A DNA stretch of 64,000 nt from Suillus spraguei (taxonomy: Eukaryota; Basidiomycota; Agaricomycetes; Boletales; Suillaceae), in assembly GCA_016800925.1 (NCBI GenBank), contig JABCPU010000020.1, positions 186,001 through 250,000 of the forward strand. Direction: 5' to 3'. Numbering within the stretch: the first letter of the stretch is position 1; every line of letters starts with the position of its first letter. The notes below the pieces were generated by a model. That model searched no databases. It saw nothing but the letters and a program-made list of their open reading frames with translations, and was not told the DNA's origin. Below are positions 11,814 through 22,625 of this stretch, one piece after another. A program made the translations under genes and the position numbers.

Positions 11814-12540
11814 AGGAAACCATCTATGAGTGGATGTCAAGGTGTGTTCCGATAAAAAAAATGCTGTCATCAGCAGGTTTTGAACCTACACAGGAAAGAG
11901 ACACAAATTTTGTGGTAACCATCAGGCGAAGATTAGTTACAATGAACTGCCAAAGAAACCATCACGGGTGAATATTAAGGTGCGTTCTGATGGAAGAAAC
12001 CTTGTCATCGGCAGGTTTCGAACCTGCACAGGCCAAGAGAAACAGATTTTGATTCTGTCGTGGCAACCACCAGGCTAACACCAGCTACGGTGAACTTGCA
12101 AAGAAACCGTCCACGAGTGAACATCAAAGTGTGTCCTGATAGAAAGAAAAAAACCTCGTCAACGGCAGGTTTTGAACCCGCACAATTCAAGATAAACAGA
12201 GTTTGATTCTGTTGTGGCAACCGCCTAGCTAAGACCAGTTACGATGAACTTCTAAAGAAGCCATCCATGAGTGAATGTCAAGGTGTGTTTCAATAGAAAA
12301 AAACCTTGTCGTCGGCAGGTTTCAAACCTGCACAGTCCACAAGAAACAGATTTTGATTCTGTTGTGGCAACCACCTGACTAAGACCAGTTGCGGTGAACT
12401 TCTGAAGAAACCGTCCATGAATGAATGTCAAAGTGCGTTCTGATAGAAAAAAACTGCAGTTCAGCAGGTTTCGAACCTGCGTAGTCCAAGAGAAACAGAT
12501 TTTGATTCTGTTGTGGTAACCACACTAGCCAGGCTAAAGT
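11814..12540 (-). repeat. Tandem array of five tRNA-Leu-like Pol III units
   Basis: Five head-to-tail units of about 138-153 bp begin near 11814, 11952, 12100, 12253 and 12403. Each minus-strand unit reads an A box like TTAGCCTGGTGG, an anticodon-like arm CAGAATCAAAATCTG (loop ATCAAAA, central CAA = Leu), a long variable arm, a B box GGTTCGAAACC inside a paired GCAGG/CCTGC T-stem, and in most units a following T-run that could terminate Pol III. The acceptor ends do not pair, so these are not ordinary tRNAs. A related single copy lies at 45377-45510. Best read as a tRNA-Leu-derived SINE or tRNA-pseudogene family amplified in tandem. Confidence 0.75.
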
Positions 12541-14241
12541 CTTTAACTCCCACTTGACGACTCATCCTAAGTTAAAAACCTATGGCGCCCTTGATTGACA
12601 CTGCCCGAAAAGATGACATGGACAGTAAATTTCGAGTCTGAACGTCTATGAGACAATAGAATTGCCCCGACGAGGGACGAAGACTAAGATAATTCTAATT
12701 CACCATCATTAGCAGCAAGTTCAATGTGATTGACATTACCATTAAGTATACACGGAGTTTCTGGAAACACAGAAGGAAATGAGCCGATACTAGAAAACGA
12801 GGACAGTGAACACTATCACCACCTTGAAGGCCAGACATGGAGGATTGGAGAAGGGAGTCTCATCTTCCCACAAAACGGTGGTCACGCAGCAATGCAGTTC
12901 ATCCCAAACATAACATCGAGACCTCACGCGGCCTCGGACTCGACATCAGTAGTGAGAGCACGGCAATAAATCACCGAGGCCATGAGGATTTCAGCGAAAC
13001 GCGAACTTGGGCCCAAATGGCTGAGCGAATGAGCAATCGAAGAAGACGAGAGAAGAATACCATTCAAGGACAAGAGCAACAGACGCAGGAAGACAATCGA
13101 TTTGAATGATGTCCCATAAAACACGATATAACCCACTCCCTTACAGTAGCGGGAATAAATCTACATGACACATTAGCACAGGGTGTTCGGAAACCAATAC
13201 AAGCACTTACCTTACTAAGAAGGTTCTGAGAAGTGGAAGCCTTGGAAGTAGAGCACAGTGGTCTGGCTTTCCATAGAGCAGCAGTCTTCGTACGAATCTC
13301 TGCTCTCTTCTGCACACAACGGGCAACGAGGGTCAGTACAGATACGGACAGAGTTTGCAAGCCGTCATGATAATATTGATCGTCGTAATGAGACCATACA
13401 TGATTGACATGCTGTCTCAAAGCCATATGGGATGCGGCAGAAGGAGAAAAGACAGTGGGAATATACTTCAGGCTAGATAGACCGGTCGAAATGTCTGTTA
13501 AGAATTATACCAACTGTCGATAGTAGGAATGCGCGCAGGATCAGATGTCAACTCCACGGTGACCCATTATGATTGAAAACAAAACGCAGCACGATGCAGT
13601 CATGCAGAAAAGACGATAGCACGGAGAAATCTCGACTCATCGTTAATATAAATAACAGTAGGAATATCAGTGAAGGGTCCGATGACTTGATAACAACTAA
13701 AGGCACAGTCAACGATTAAGATCAACATACGCAGTGAGAAACACAACACCAACTACTGTCATAGCGGGAATGAAGCACTATGCAGCCTGAGTGAGTCGCA
13801 TATCCTGGAGGGTAAGGGCTGCTCAGTGAGCTCAGGGAAGGAATCCGAAGAATAGATCGCCACTAATGTTGTGATATTAATAGTAATGCTCGCCAGCAGC
13901 TGCGGGTCTACCTTAGTGAGCACTGCGCGCAGAGTCGCCCCAGACTGGCGTAGAACCATAGCGTGAATAGGTGCATGTCAATAAAGTTCGGAACAAACAT
14001 TGGTCGGACCTCAAAATAAGTTGCGGCATATCGGCAAATCGAACCGTAACCTATCGTCCACCATACACTTGTCCTTATTCAAGAAAAAGAAAAACTTAAT
14101 AAAGACCGAGATATTGAATACACTCTGGAAAGGTTTTTGGCAGCTGAGGTTTAGGACTGCTGCATAAGGCCTCGAGCTTGAGACTCACTTACAATATTAC
14201 GGCGTGTTAGCACCGTAAGTAGTGTTGTAAGCAAAAGTCTG
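12541..14241. other. No recognisable gene
   Basis: Only short overlapping open frames on both strands, none with a motif or splice structure I can support. Confidence 0.5.
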
Positions 14242-14294
14242 CATTCTGCCAGCCGGTTTGGCAGAACCGGTTCTGCCTGGCAGATGGCAGAATG
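14242..14294. repeat. Nested palindrome
   Basis: Outer arms CATTCTGCCA / TGGCAGAATG enclose a perfect 18-bp palindrome, GGCAGAACCGGTTCTGCC (14260-14277). Related GGTTCTGCCGGC and ATGATTCTGCC pieces at about 14540-14590 suggest the remains of a small hairpin or MITE-like element. Confidence 0.55.
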
Positions 14295-14767
14295 TCGAAC
14301 TACAGGGGGTGCACATGCATGCTGGTGCCGGCCCCTGATCTAGCTAAAGCCGTTGAATTTTGCATGGGTACCAGCTCACACTTGAGAACATTGATGACTT
14401 TGCAGGTCCTGAATCCATATCACTTGATGAGATTGAGACAGCATTTGCTTTACTGGAACACGAAAAAGAAGCCACAGAACGTACATTATCATATACATAG
14501 CCTTGTAGCACTTTGAAAATTTTGCCAGATGGGCCAGCATGGTTCTGCCGGCACAACGGTTCGGCACAATTGGCCACAAATGATTCTGCCCCCCGCTAGC
14601 CGTAAGGGTTAAGTTAGCGATCTTTTGGTGCTTACATCATTGTCTGGCTGTAACTTGACCTTGACCTCTTTAAATGATATATTTGATGATGCCGTTCCAT
14701 TGTCAACTACATCACGGTGGACGTATAAAGTCCTCCGTTTCAGTTTTTCCCCCTTGCACTTGTCACA

Positions 14768-16049
14768 ATGCCCTCCAAGGCCAGAGCACTATTCGAGCTC
14801 ACCAGGCTTCAGTTTTTTCCAGCGGGATCCGACTTCGTCTTCTGGCCTTTTGGTAAGTCAGAAGATCCATATGCGACACTACTTGTTAGTTGATTCAAAT
14901 TTAAATTCATCATATTCAGCGTGGGGTTCCCTGGCGGCATCATACCATGTGGCGCTACCAATGAATGAAGTTGTCAGCAACACTTTGTTCTATGCATTGT
15001 TGAGCACACTGATACACAGTGCAGGCTGTATCGTAAATGATATGCTTGATTGCGACTTTGATCGCAAAGTTGGTATGTCAGTTCCGTCCTGACTGTCGCT
15101 AATCTCTTGACCCTGTTCAATTAGAACGTTCGAAAGGCCGGCCTATCGCGTCAGGAGCAGTCACAATGACAGAGGCCTCCGTTCTTCTGACCGTGCTCGT
15201 CGCTACTATCTTTTACATGTTTTCAACTGCCGGTTCTAAGGCGTGAGTGGATCATCCAACAAGTATCAAGATTTCTCTGACAAGCTTTTCTAGTTTCACG
15301 CTCGGTCTTATTAGATTCGCTGTATGTGGCGGGACATATCCGCTGATGAAGCGTTGGATGTATTGGCCATCTTTATACCTCGGTGCGGTTTTTTCGAAAT
15401 TGAAACTTGTATACGGTCTCATTCAGTTCCAAGGTCTTGCTATGAGCTTGGCCGTCCCATTCGCGTGGGTGGAAACTACGGGTCAGTTCGATTGGTACAT
15501 TGTCCTGAAAGTTGCTGTTGCATCGTGCTGGCAAGTGCCAACAAATTATTTTTTCTCGAGGTGCTGATGGTGCCTTCCTAGCTGGGTGTATATTTACGAC
15601 GTCATTTATGCGTGTCAGGTGACTAGCCCATGTGGTTTGGTACTGAAACGTGGATGTTAATTCCATCTCAGGACAAGAAGGATGATGAAAAGGCTGGAGT
15701 CAAGTCCACAGCGCTCCGTTTAGGCGATAACATTCGTCTTGTGTTGAGCGTATTTGATGTGGTATTTTTTGTATGTCTTCTGTGGGCTGGGTACTCGAAC
15801 GGCCAACACTTCACGTTCTACGTGATGGGTGTCATTGGGTCCTTCCTCCTCTGTCTCTGGCACATATGGTCACTTGATTGTAATGACCCCCGAGACTGCT
15901 GGAACAAATTTACAGTATGTTGAAGTAATTTAGCCAGGAGCTGATTCTGATATCGTATTGCACCACAGGCAGGTTATCACGGTGCAGGACTAGTTTGTGT
16001 GGGATTGGTTGTGGATCATTACTTCAATCTTGCATCTCTAGCTGTTTAA
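14768..16049 (+). CDS. UbiA-family prenyltransferase (COQ2-like)
   Basis: An integral membrane aromatic prenyltransferase. Eight exons: 14768-14852, 14920-15072, 15125-15242, 15294-15382, 15434-15524, 15582-15618, 15672-15914 and 15969-16049, giving 298 residues in phase. The first Mg-diphosphate motif is NDMLDCDFD (about 68-76) and the second is DVIYACQDKKDD (about 185-196); GRPIASGAVT follows the first. The exon 5 donor (GTGCTGG) is weak but is the only one that keeps frame; this joint is the least certain. The start gives only about 20 residues before the family core and no clear mitochondrial presequence, unlike canonical COQ2. It may therefore be a non-ubiquinone UbiA enzyme, for example in meroterpenoid synthesis. 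That is inference. Confidence 0.85.
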
Positions 16050-16305
16050 GCATGCATTTCACCTTAGGTTGGATTCAAGGTGACACCTTCAACAGTTGCG
16101 TTGATATACAGACATCAGCAACCTCATGCTTTCGTGTTTTTCTTTTCAAGTATTGCTTGTGATGTATGTAGATTAATATGCAGTGTCCTAATGTCGAGTT
16201 GGTCTCGTTAGATCTGATGCAGGGGAGCGTGCGAGATTGTTACGCCCTGGTTGATTGCAAATGATGAGTATTTTATGTAAGGCTTCTTGTGAGGCTTGAG
16301 CGCAG
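16050..16305. other. 3' flank of UbiA gene up to element insertion site
   Basis: No gene seen. The target duplication of the downstream element begins at 16306. Confidence 0.5.
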
Positions 16306-16314
16306 CGATAGTAC
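16306..16314. repeat. Target-site duplication, left copy
   Basis: CGATAGTAC immediately outside the left TIR. The same nine bases lie immediately outside the right TIR (21821-21829). Confidence 0.9.
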
Positions 16315-16593
16315 CAGGCTCCTTCCCACCCTCCGCTTCGAGTGTTGAGGGCGACATCCGAGTTACTTAGATACGTCACATGATACAAAAGAATTCAAAC
16401 CCAGCATAACCTTATTTCCCTCACACTCTCACCGGAGGCTGGAAGATAACATTTGTAAACAGAGGTCAGCCACAGTGACAGTGACAGCGGAACCCTATAA
16501 ACAACTAGTGTACACCTACCGTAGGGTTACGATTTTGCTAATTGATTTGTTCGTTTTTCTGCCTCGCTTAATATTATACCCGCTCCCATATGG
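16315..16593 (+). repeat. Left terminal inverted repeat
   Basis: 279 bp, perfectly complementary to 21542-21820 as far as I can read. It ends in CCATATGG, and the ATG of the DUF6589-like gene (16590) lies in those last bases. It therefore contains that gene's whole promoter and 5' UTR within the element. Confidence 0.9.
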
Positions 16594-19171
16594 ACACAGT
16601 GATTGCAGTGCTACAGGACTGCAATTTAAGTGCCTCTCAGTTCATCTTATCAATTCTGCAAAGCCAACAATATAACGGACATCATCTAGTTGAAGATCTT
16701 CTTGTTCATTGTAACGAAATCTTCAATGCTTTTATTAAACATCCTTCTCGTCAAGCCAATACATTGCAATATGCCAACAAAGCTACAAGAGAGCAGTACA
16801 TCAAAGAGATTAAATTAATCTCGGCGGAAGAAGGAGGTTGGCACTTCGGACCGTCACACACGACTACACAACAGGTAGAGGGCTTTAGTATCGAGGAGAT
16901 GGCCAGAGAAATGCAGTCTTGTGCACCCGCACTGTGGGATTTACTTGGGCATCTACTCGGGGCTGATAATTCACCTTCATGTGAGGCAAAGGACACTGAT
17001 GGTGATTTCCCATGGGAGATATGTTTGGGGAGACTTCTGGGATACTACACGAGGAAGACGAAAGCTATTGGGATGAGCTAGACGAGTTAGATCTTGAGGG
17101 TTTAATCAACGGGCTCACGTCATGCACCCCGCCAGATGATAGTAAGCAACAAATTTCGCGTCACACTGCGAATATCACAATTGTAAGCATCACATCTATC
17201 TTTACAATGAATCTGAACAAACAAAAATCAGAAACGTGTTGTTTATACTCAGTATATTCATGCAAAGCACGAACCGGAGGTCAAATGCCTTACAAAGTGT
17301 ACTTGGCATCTTCTTACAGTCCACACATACCCCTCAGAAAGTTATCGACACACTCTCGCGCATCGGAATCTCGATATCTACTGACTCGATCCATGCTGCT
17401 ATTCGTTCACTGTCAGCTGAGTCACAAAATACTCTCCGAACCATCGGAAAATCCCTCCTCGCTTCATATGCGTATGATAACTTCGATGTCGACCTAAAAT
17501 CTCAAGTTCCTCAGGTCGAGAAGTCAAATGAATCATTGAAGCACCTCACCTCCGGTTTACTATTTCCATTGGTGCACAGAGTCAGCACAGACGACCTGAA
17601 ATGCTCCGAGGAGTTGTGGAAACAGTCAATGCTCAATCCCCATCCACAGTTGTCCATGCTACCACTGAAAAGATCATGGAAGGATCTTTTGCATATCCAC
17701 CCAGAAACACAGGATGATTCTGCACCCCAACTCTCCCGATGTGAACGGTTCAACGCCCGGATGTTCTTGGTGGACTTGTGCGAATACGGGCCATTGTACT
17801 TTCGTCGTTTTCAATTTGAGGTCTCTGCGCCTGAAGCTGTTGAAGAGATACCATTAACTAAAACACCAATCATAGCTGCACGTGCTATGGACATCAATAA
17901 CTCAACTGTCAGTGGTAACATTCGCGCAGTCACGGAACTACTGGCACAGGGTGGTGTCTATGACCCCGATGCCAACATCCTTAACAATCCTGACATCTCG
18001 CAATACGTTATCTTGGTTCATGGTGACCTCGGAACTGGAGAACGGCTGCAGTCAGCACAACTTCGACGGTCATCAGAGGAGACTCCATGGAATCGGTTTC
18101 AACACGTTATCTTCATACCTGGATTGTTCCATCTGAAGATGGCATGCGCTGATGCCATTTGGCGCATCTTCCTGCAGCCATTGTCAGCTCGAGAGGATGC
18201 AACAAGTTTAAATGCGCGATGTGACACAACTTCGGCCCAAGGAAACAGGAACTTACTGCTCGAAGCCAGGGTTCCGGCGGATGCACCAACTGATAGGCCA
18301 TGCAGGCATTTGTCGGTGGCTTGATTGTTGGCGAGCGCACATAGCAAGTATGGATCCAAGTCATGCAAGCCTCGAGGCATTTGCAGCCTCCGAACCAACC
18401 CTTGACGAGTTGAAGACCATCGCAAACGAGATAGCATTGAAATACATTGCAAATCACAAGTTGCTGCGGATGCGCCGTAAGCCTCAAGAGCAGCACGATA
18501 TGCAACATGAAAATGCACTCCTACTCAACAAATATTTCCTCCTCTATGAGGAGTTATCTTACTCAATGAACCGCGGAGATATTGGGCGGGTAGAGACGTC
18601 CATTGTTGCATGGATTCCAATCCTAAAGGCCACAGGAAAACATAAGTATGCTGCCCACATGACAAACTTCTTGATCAACACGCACTTTGTTTTTCCTGCC
18701 GGCCTAAAGCACGCTGTGCGCTACCACATCCTCGTCAACCCGAACGGGAAGGCCATGAAGTGGCGAGCAGTCAATTGGTGTGTCGAGTTAAACAATCTGT
18801 TTACGAAGGTCAAGAATGGAGGCAAAGGGTCAAACCACACAGTAGAGCGAATCTTCCTCGAATCTCCTCTAGTCCAGGCCTATCGAAACACTCAAGTGAT
18901 GGTTCAAAAGAATTTCCTGGCATGCCACCTTACAACGAGCCATGGTGCCCTGAATATGACAAAAACATTTGAAGAGTTATTGAGCAGGATGGCAGCGCAA
19001 TCCCCACATACTCCGGTACTAGGTAGAAAAACGCGTTGCGAGATCCCTGATCTCATTGACAAAGGAAGGGATATGATGGAAAAAGCAGCTCGTGGTGAGA
19101 GTAATGATGAAACTAATGAGACGGACGTTAGAGAAGGAGCGGAAGTCGACGACGTATTAATGGAGCTATAG
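16590..19171 (+). pseudogene. DUF6589-like protein, frameshifted
   Basis: A large protein of the basidiomycete-expanded DUF6589 type (family recalled, function unknown). Recognisable stretches in order: ALWDLLGHLLGADNS, YWDELDELDLEGLINGL, IFMQSTNRRSNALQSVLGIF, VHGDLGTGER, IFIPGLFHLKMACADAIWR, then LRPKETGTYCSKPGFRRMH and the C-terminal half ending VDDVLMEL. The ATG is fixed by the TIR edge. A short 16981-17018 intron (38 nt) fits phase. The following joint (donor 17183, acceptor 17231) is one base out of phase, and an extra A near 18208-18211 shifts the conserved MRDVTQLRPKETG block. At least one frameshift is therefore real or an assembly error. Its position opposite a helicase inside TIRs suggests a transposition role. 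Confidence 0.7.
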
Positions 19172-19290
19172 TATGAAATTTATTATGAGTTAGCAGGTGT
19201 TGCAGTGTTCTCCTTGTTCTGTCCTGAGTGTGATGTGTGCCTAGCGCACACGCAATTGCGCGCTACAATATGTCAGTGTGATAGAAGCTA

Positions 19291-21538
19291 TCAAATGGAA
19301 GACAACGTACCATTGTGCCCTTCAAGCCCACAAGCACCACACCGGTTCCTTCGTCTTTCAACAGCGGGAGGGAATGGGGCAAGAGATTGAGGTTGGACAT
19401 TGCCAATAGGTCCAGGCCTAAGCGGTGTTGTTGCGAATAGCACAGAGTGAGGGGGCGCCGGCACATATTTCTTTATAATAGCAATAACCTCCTCCCCAAA
19501 GTTCTCCACATCCGTCCAACCCGTCTCCTTCTTCAAATCAAGGACATTCTGTATCTTGTGGTAGTGCACACAGTCGACGATGCGATCCAACATAGCGTTT
19601 GGCATGACTAGGGCCGAGGTCATTGAGGTGATACCAGCCATATACCTCGATTGTCTTCTGCTCACGCCATTCCTCTAGTGCGTCTTGGAAGGTGAAGTCG
19701 TTTGCGGTCTTCTCGTACTTGGTAATGCGGCTGCGCTGAGGCATCGTTGTGGGTTTTTCGATGTGAGCAGTGTACTGGGTAAAATGATCGGGGTGGTGGA
19801 TGTCGCAGCAGATACTAGTCGGTTGAGAGAGGCAGCACCTTTGACACCCTGATGGCTGCTCAGGGTTGCAGTCCAAATGGTCGGAGTCTGAGATAAGCGG
19901 TGAGTACGTATCATCACATCACGCATCACATTTCTCACCAGCAGCGTCGTTGTCAAAGCAAATATCAAAGACTTTCCTGCGGCACATCAGCCAGTACGTC
20001 CCTCCGCATTAATCAGATAATCCATTGATGGATCCAGACTTGGCTTTTGTCGCTTGCCATGGTACTTCTGCACAAGGTCTCCGGTATCCTTTGCTACGTC
20101 CTTTAACTCCTGCAGGCCTGCATTTATGGGAGGTACGACATCCTCATCAGACTGATCCGACTCGTCACCGTTGCCAATAGTCTGCAGTGCACGGGAATCA
20201 TGATCAGTCGCCTGAAAATTTGACGGATTCACGGCACGGCGTTTCGACATTGAAGTAGGTAAGTTATCACCCTTTCTCTTTCGTGTTGCTTCCCGTGCCT
20301 TTTTTCTTGCCAGTTTCGCCTGTCGTTCATCATCAAAGTGCTCCTTCTCTGCGAACAACAACGCAGTGCCCTGAAGACTTCGATCTCGTATGGCACGCCC
20401 AAACCGTTGCCAAAGAGTGGATAGCTTGCAAGATGCTCGCCACTGAATAATGAGCATGATGTCAGGAACGTCCATTCCCTGATGGGTGAGTTAATTTTTG
20501 AATACTCGTATGACAGAACTTACTCACCATTCCAAATGAATCGGTTGTGCAATAGCCCCAAGTCTCTCCCGATATAAGGTTCGTGAGTTCCGCGTCTTTG
20601 TACCCTGTTGTCATATCCGCGTTAAACCACTTAATCTTATGTTGCATGTCGGTCGGCAAGCGTTTGCGCAGGTACAGAGTCGTGTTTATTGTATCCGGAA
20701 TGCTGTCAAAGAAAATCAAGAACTTCTCCACTGGTGGATCACCAAGCTTCCAGCCCGTTGGAATGAGAAACGCGAGATCAGCATAACTATTCAGTGCGTG
20801 TTTGATTTTTTTGACCCCAATCTTGATGTTTGGGCGGTCACTTGAGTGACGTATTGTGACCATCTTGTCAGCATGCATATGGAGAAGCCGAGTGGTACTT
20901 GTGAGTGATCCTTTCGTCAACGTAGCGGAAGCGATCATGATTGACGCAGTCGAAGGCAGGATGTAACGAAGGCGACCTAATTCTCAATATTCTGGACGGA
21001 ACTCTCCCCAATCGGTGACGCAGTGTGCTTCGTCGATGACGACACTCACAAGATGAGAAGCAAAAAGTGGGTTCTTGAGAAGTTTTTCGAAGTCGCCGTT
21101 TGGTTTCATGATCTGCTCAGGACTAACTGCAATGGCACGATATTTCAAGGCTTTGATGGCCTACAGTTAAGTGAGTGTTGAGTTTTCCGCTGATTTGAAT
21201 GCAACACTGACCGAAAAATTAGTAGCGCTAGCAGTTTCCGCATTGATGGCTATGGCGGGTATTCCAGCATTGGCGAGAGATGTGGCATTTTGTTTACCAA
21301 GTAAGTTCAATGGGGTAACAACCACCTGAATGGCATTGACGCGGAACAGTAATGGAATCCAGAACCCCAGCGTCTTGCCCATCCCAGTCCCCACAATGCA
21401 CAGTACATCTTTGTTGCCTTGGAGAAGTGCGTGTGCCACCTTGAGCTGCCACAGACACGGACGAATGCCGAATTTTTGCAGTGTGCGGAGACGGATTTCA
21501 GATAAGGAGGGTGTCTCAAGGATATTAGGAGCTGTCAT
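19291..21538 (-). pseudogene. RecQ-like DEAH helicase, broken
   Basis: A superfamily 2 helicase reading leftwards from an ATG at 21538. Motif I is GTGMGKT, motif II is IDEAHC, motif III is SAT, motif V is FGMGMDVPDI and motif VI is QRFGRAIRD. A basic region (ARKKAREATRKRKGDNLP) follows, then a Cys-rich C-terminus (CQRCCLSQPTSICCD) and a terminal CGACGLEGHN knuckle-like motif. Introns include one beginning at about 21229 and one around 20520-20470. Lesions: an in-frame TGA at 20986-20984 (RPEY-stop-ELGRLRY, probably from CGA) and a frame break near 19985. The gene is convergent with the DUF6589-like gene, only about 120 bp apart end to end. Confidence 0.75.
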
Positions 21539-21541
21539 CTA

Positions 21542-21820
21542 CCATATGGGAGCGGGTATAATATTAAGCGAGGCAGAAAAACGAACAAATCAATTAGCAA
21601 AATCGTAACCCTACGGTAGGTGTACACTAGTTGTTTATAGGGTTCCGCTGTCACTGTCACTGTGGCTGACCTCTGTTTACAAATGTTATCTTCCAGCCTC
21701 CGGTGAGAGTGTGAGGGAAATAAGGTTATGCTGGGTTTGAATTCTTTTGTATCATGTGACGTATCTAAGTAACTCGGATGTCGCCCTCAACACTCGAAGC
21801 GGAGGGTGGGAAGGAGCCTG
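21542..21820 (-). repeat. Right terminal inverted repeat
   Basis: Complement of 16315-16593. Read towards the helicase, it ends in CCATATGG; this ATG opens a six-codon upstream frame (ATG GTA GAT GAC AGC TCC TAA) that overlaps the helicase ATG seven bases downstream. Confidence 0.9.
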
Positions 21821-21829
21821 CGATAGTAC
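21821..21829. repeat. Target-site duplication, right copy
   Basis: CGATAGTAC directly after the right TIR, identical to 16306-16314. Confidence 0.9.
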
Positions 21830-21924
21830 GTAGTCGACGACTACTTAGCAAGAAACAACCTCTACCGTGCCAACAAAGCACTAAAAAGGCGAAATATTCG
21901 CATGGCTTACATGCACACATGACA

Positions 21925-22625
21925 CATCCTCGCGCATCCGAGGCCATGGTTAATGAAATTCTCCTTGAACGTTTTTCTAATGAGGTCCAGGCTGCTGAGG
22001 CCCGGTGCTTCTGCAGCCAATCATGATGGAGAGCGTTCACTTTTGAGACTTACTCACTTTTCATCAACACTTGTATTACGGGTTCTGCCCAGCGCAAATA
22101 CCTCTTTGACGCCATGGACACCCTCGCATCAAGCACAAGGCTGGCTGGGCACTCGAGTGGATATCTGTCCAGCGTTCAGCGCTTAGTCGCTTTGGCTGCT
22201 GTCGAGGGCATCTTTTCCGGTTCTTTCGCATCTATCTAGAATCCAGCTCAAGAAGCGCGGTCTCATGCCTAGTCTTACGTTCTCCAACAAGCTCATTAGC
22301 TGTGACTCAGATCAGGTTATGCATACCTACTTTGCTTACTTGCTCCTTAGTCACCTCAAGGCTCAAGTGTTGTCTGCGCCCTGACACTGTCAAGTGCATT
22401 ATTACTCAGGCTGTCGTCATCGAGCAGGGGTTTATAACCAGCCTGCCTGTCCTCACCATTATCCACGCTAACTGTTTTTCTAGCAGATGCTCTTCCTACT
22501 GGTCTCATTGGCATATGAAGGTCGGGGTTATTTGGCGGTACATTCGTCGCAGACTGCTTGCAGGTATCACCGAGCAACGACGAGGTGCAATGCTCCAAAC
22601 CCCTTCATTAGCATCCTCATCTGCA
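21925..22625 (+). pseudogene. Ribonucleotide reductase small subunit (R2) pseudogene
   Basis: Pieces of class I R2 can be read across frames: MVNEILLERFSNEVQAAEAR, then FTFETYSLFIN, RKYLFDAMDTL, ALAAVEGIFSGSFASI, VKCIITQAVVIEQGF and DALPTGLIG. Functional R2 supplies the diiron-tyrosyl radical for dNTP synthesis. Here the frame is broken repeatedly, including a stop right after SGSFASI, and the 5' and 3' ends are missing. It begins about 100 bp to the right of the TIR element's end. Confidence 0.75.

Larger units (their letters stand above)
16315..21820. mobile_element. 5.5-kb TIR element carrying DUF6589-like and RecQ-like genes
   Basis: A complete transposon-like unit bounded by terminal inverted repeats that begin CAGGCTCCTTCCCACCC and by a 9-bp target duplication. 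The TIRs (16315-16593 and 21542-21820, 279 bp each) look identical by eye. Two convergent genes fill the inside: a DUF6589-like protein (plus) and a RecQ-like helicase (minus). Long TIRs and a 9-bp duplication resemble Mutator-like elements, but neither gene reads as a MULE transposase. Identical TIRs imply recent movement, yet both genes have frame lesions, so this copy may have been mobilised in trans or the lesions may be sequence errors. Confidence 0.85.

Noticed and set aside
11814..12540. Five functional tRNA-Leu genes
   Set aside because: A/B boxes and anticodon arm are present but the acceptor arms do not pair and sequences vary at conserved positions.
12730..13426. Overlapping open frames of 80-120 codons
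   Set aside because: No splice structure, motif or similarity I could support on either strand.
16315..21820. LTR retrotransposon
   Set aside because: The terminal repeats are inverted, not direct, and no gag or reverse transcriptase lies inside.
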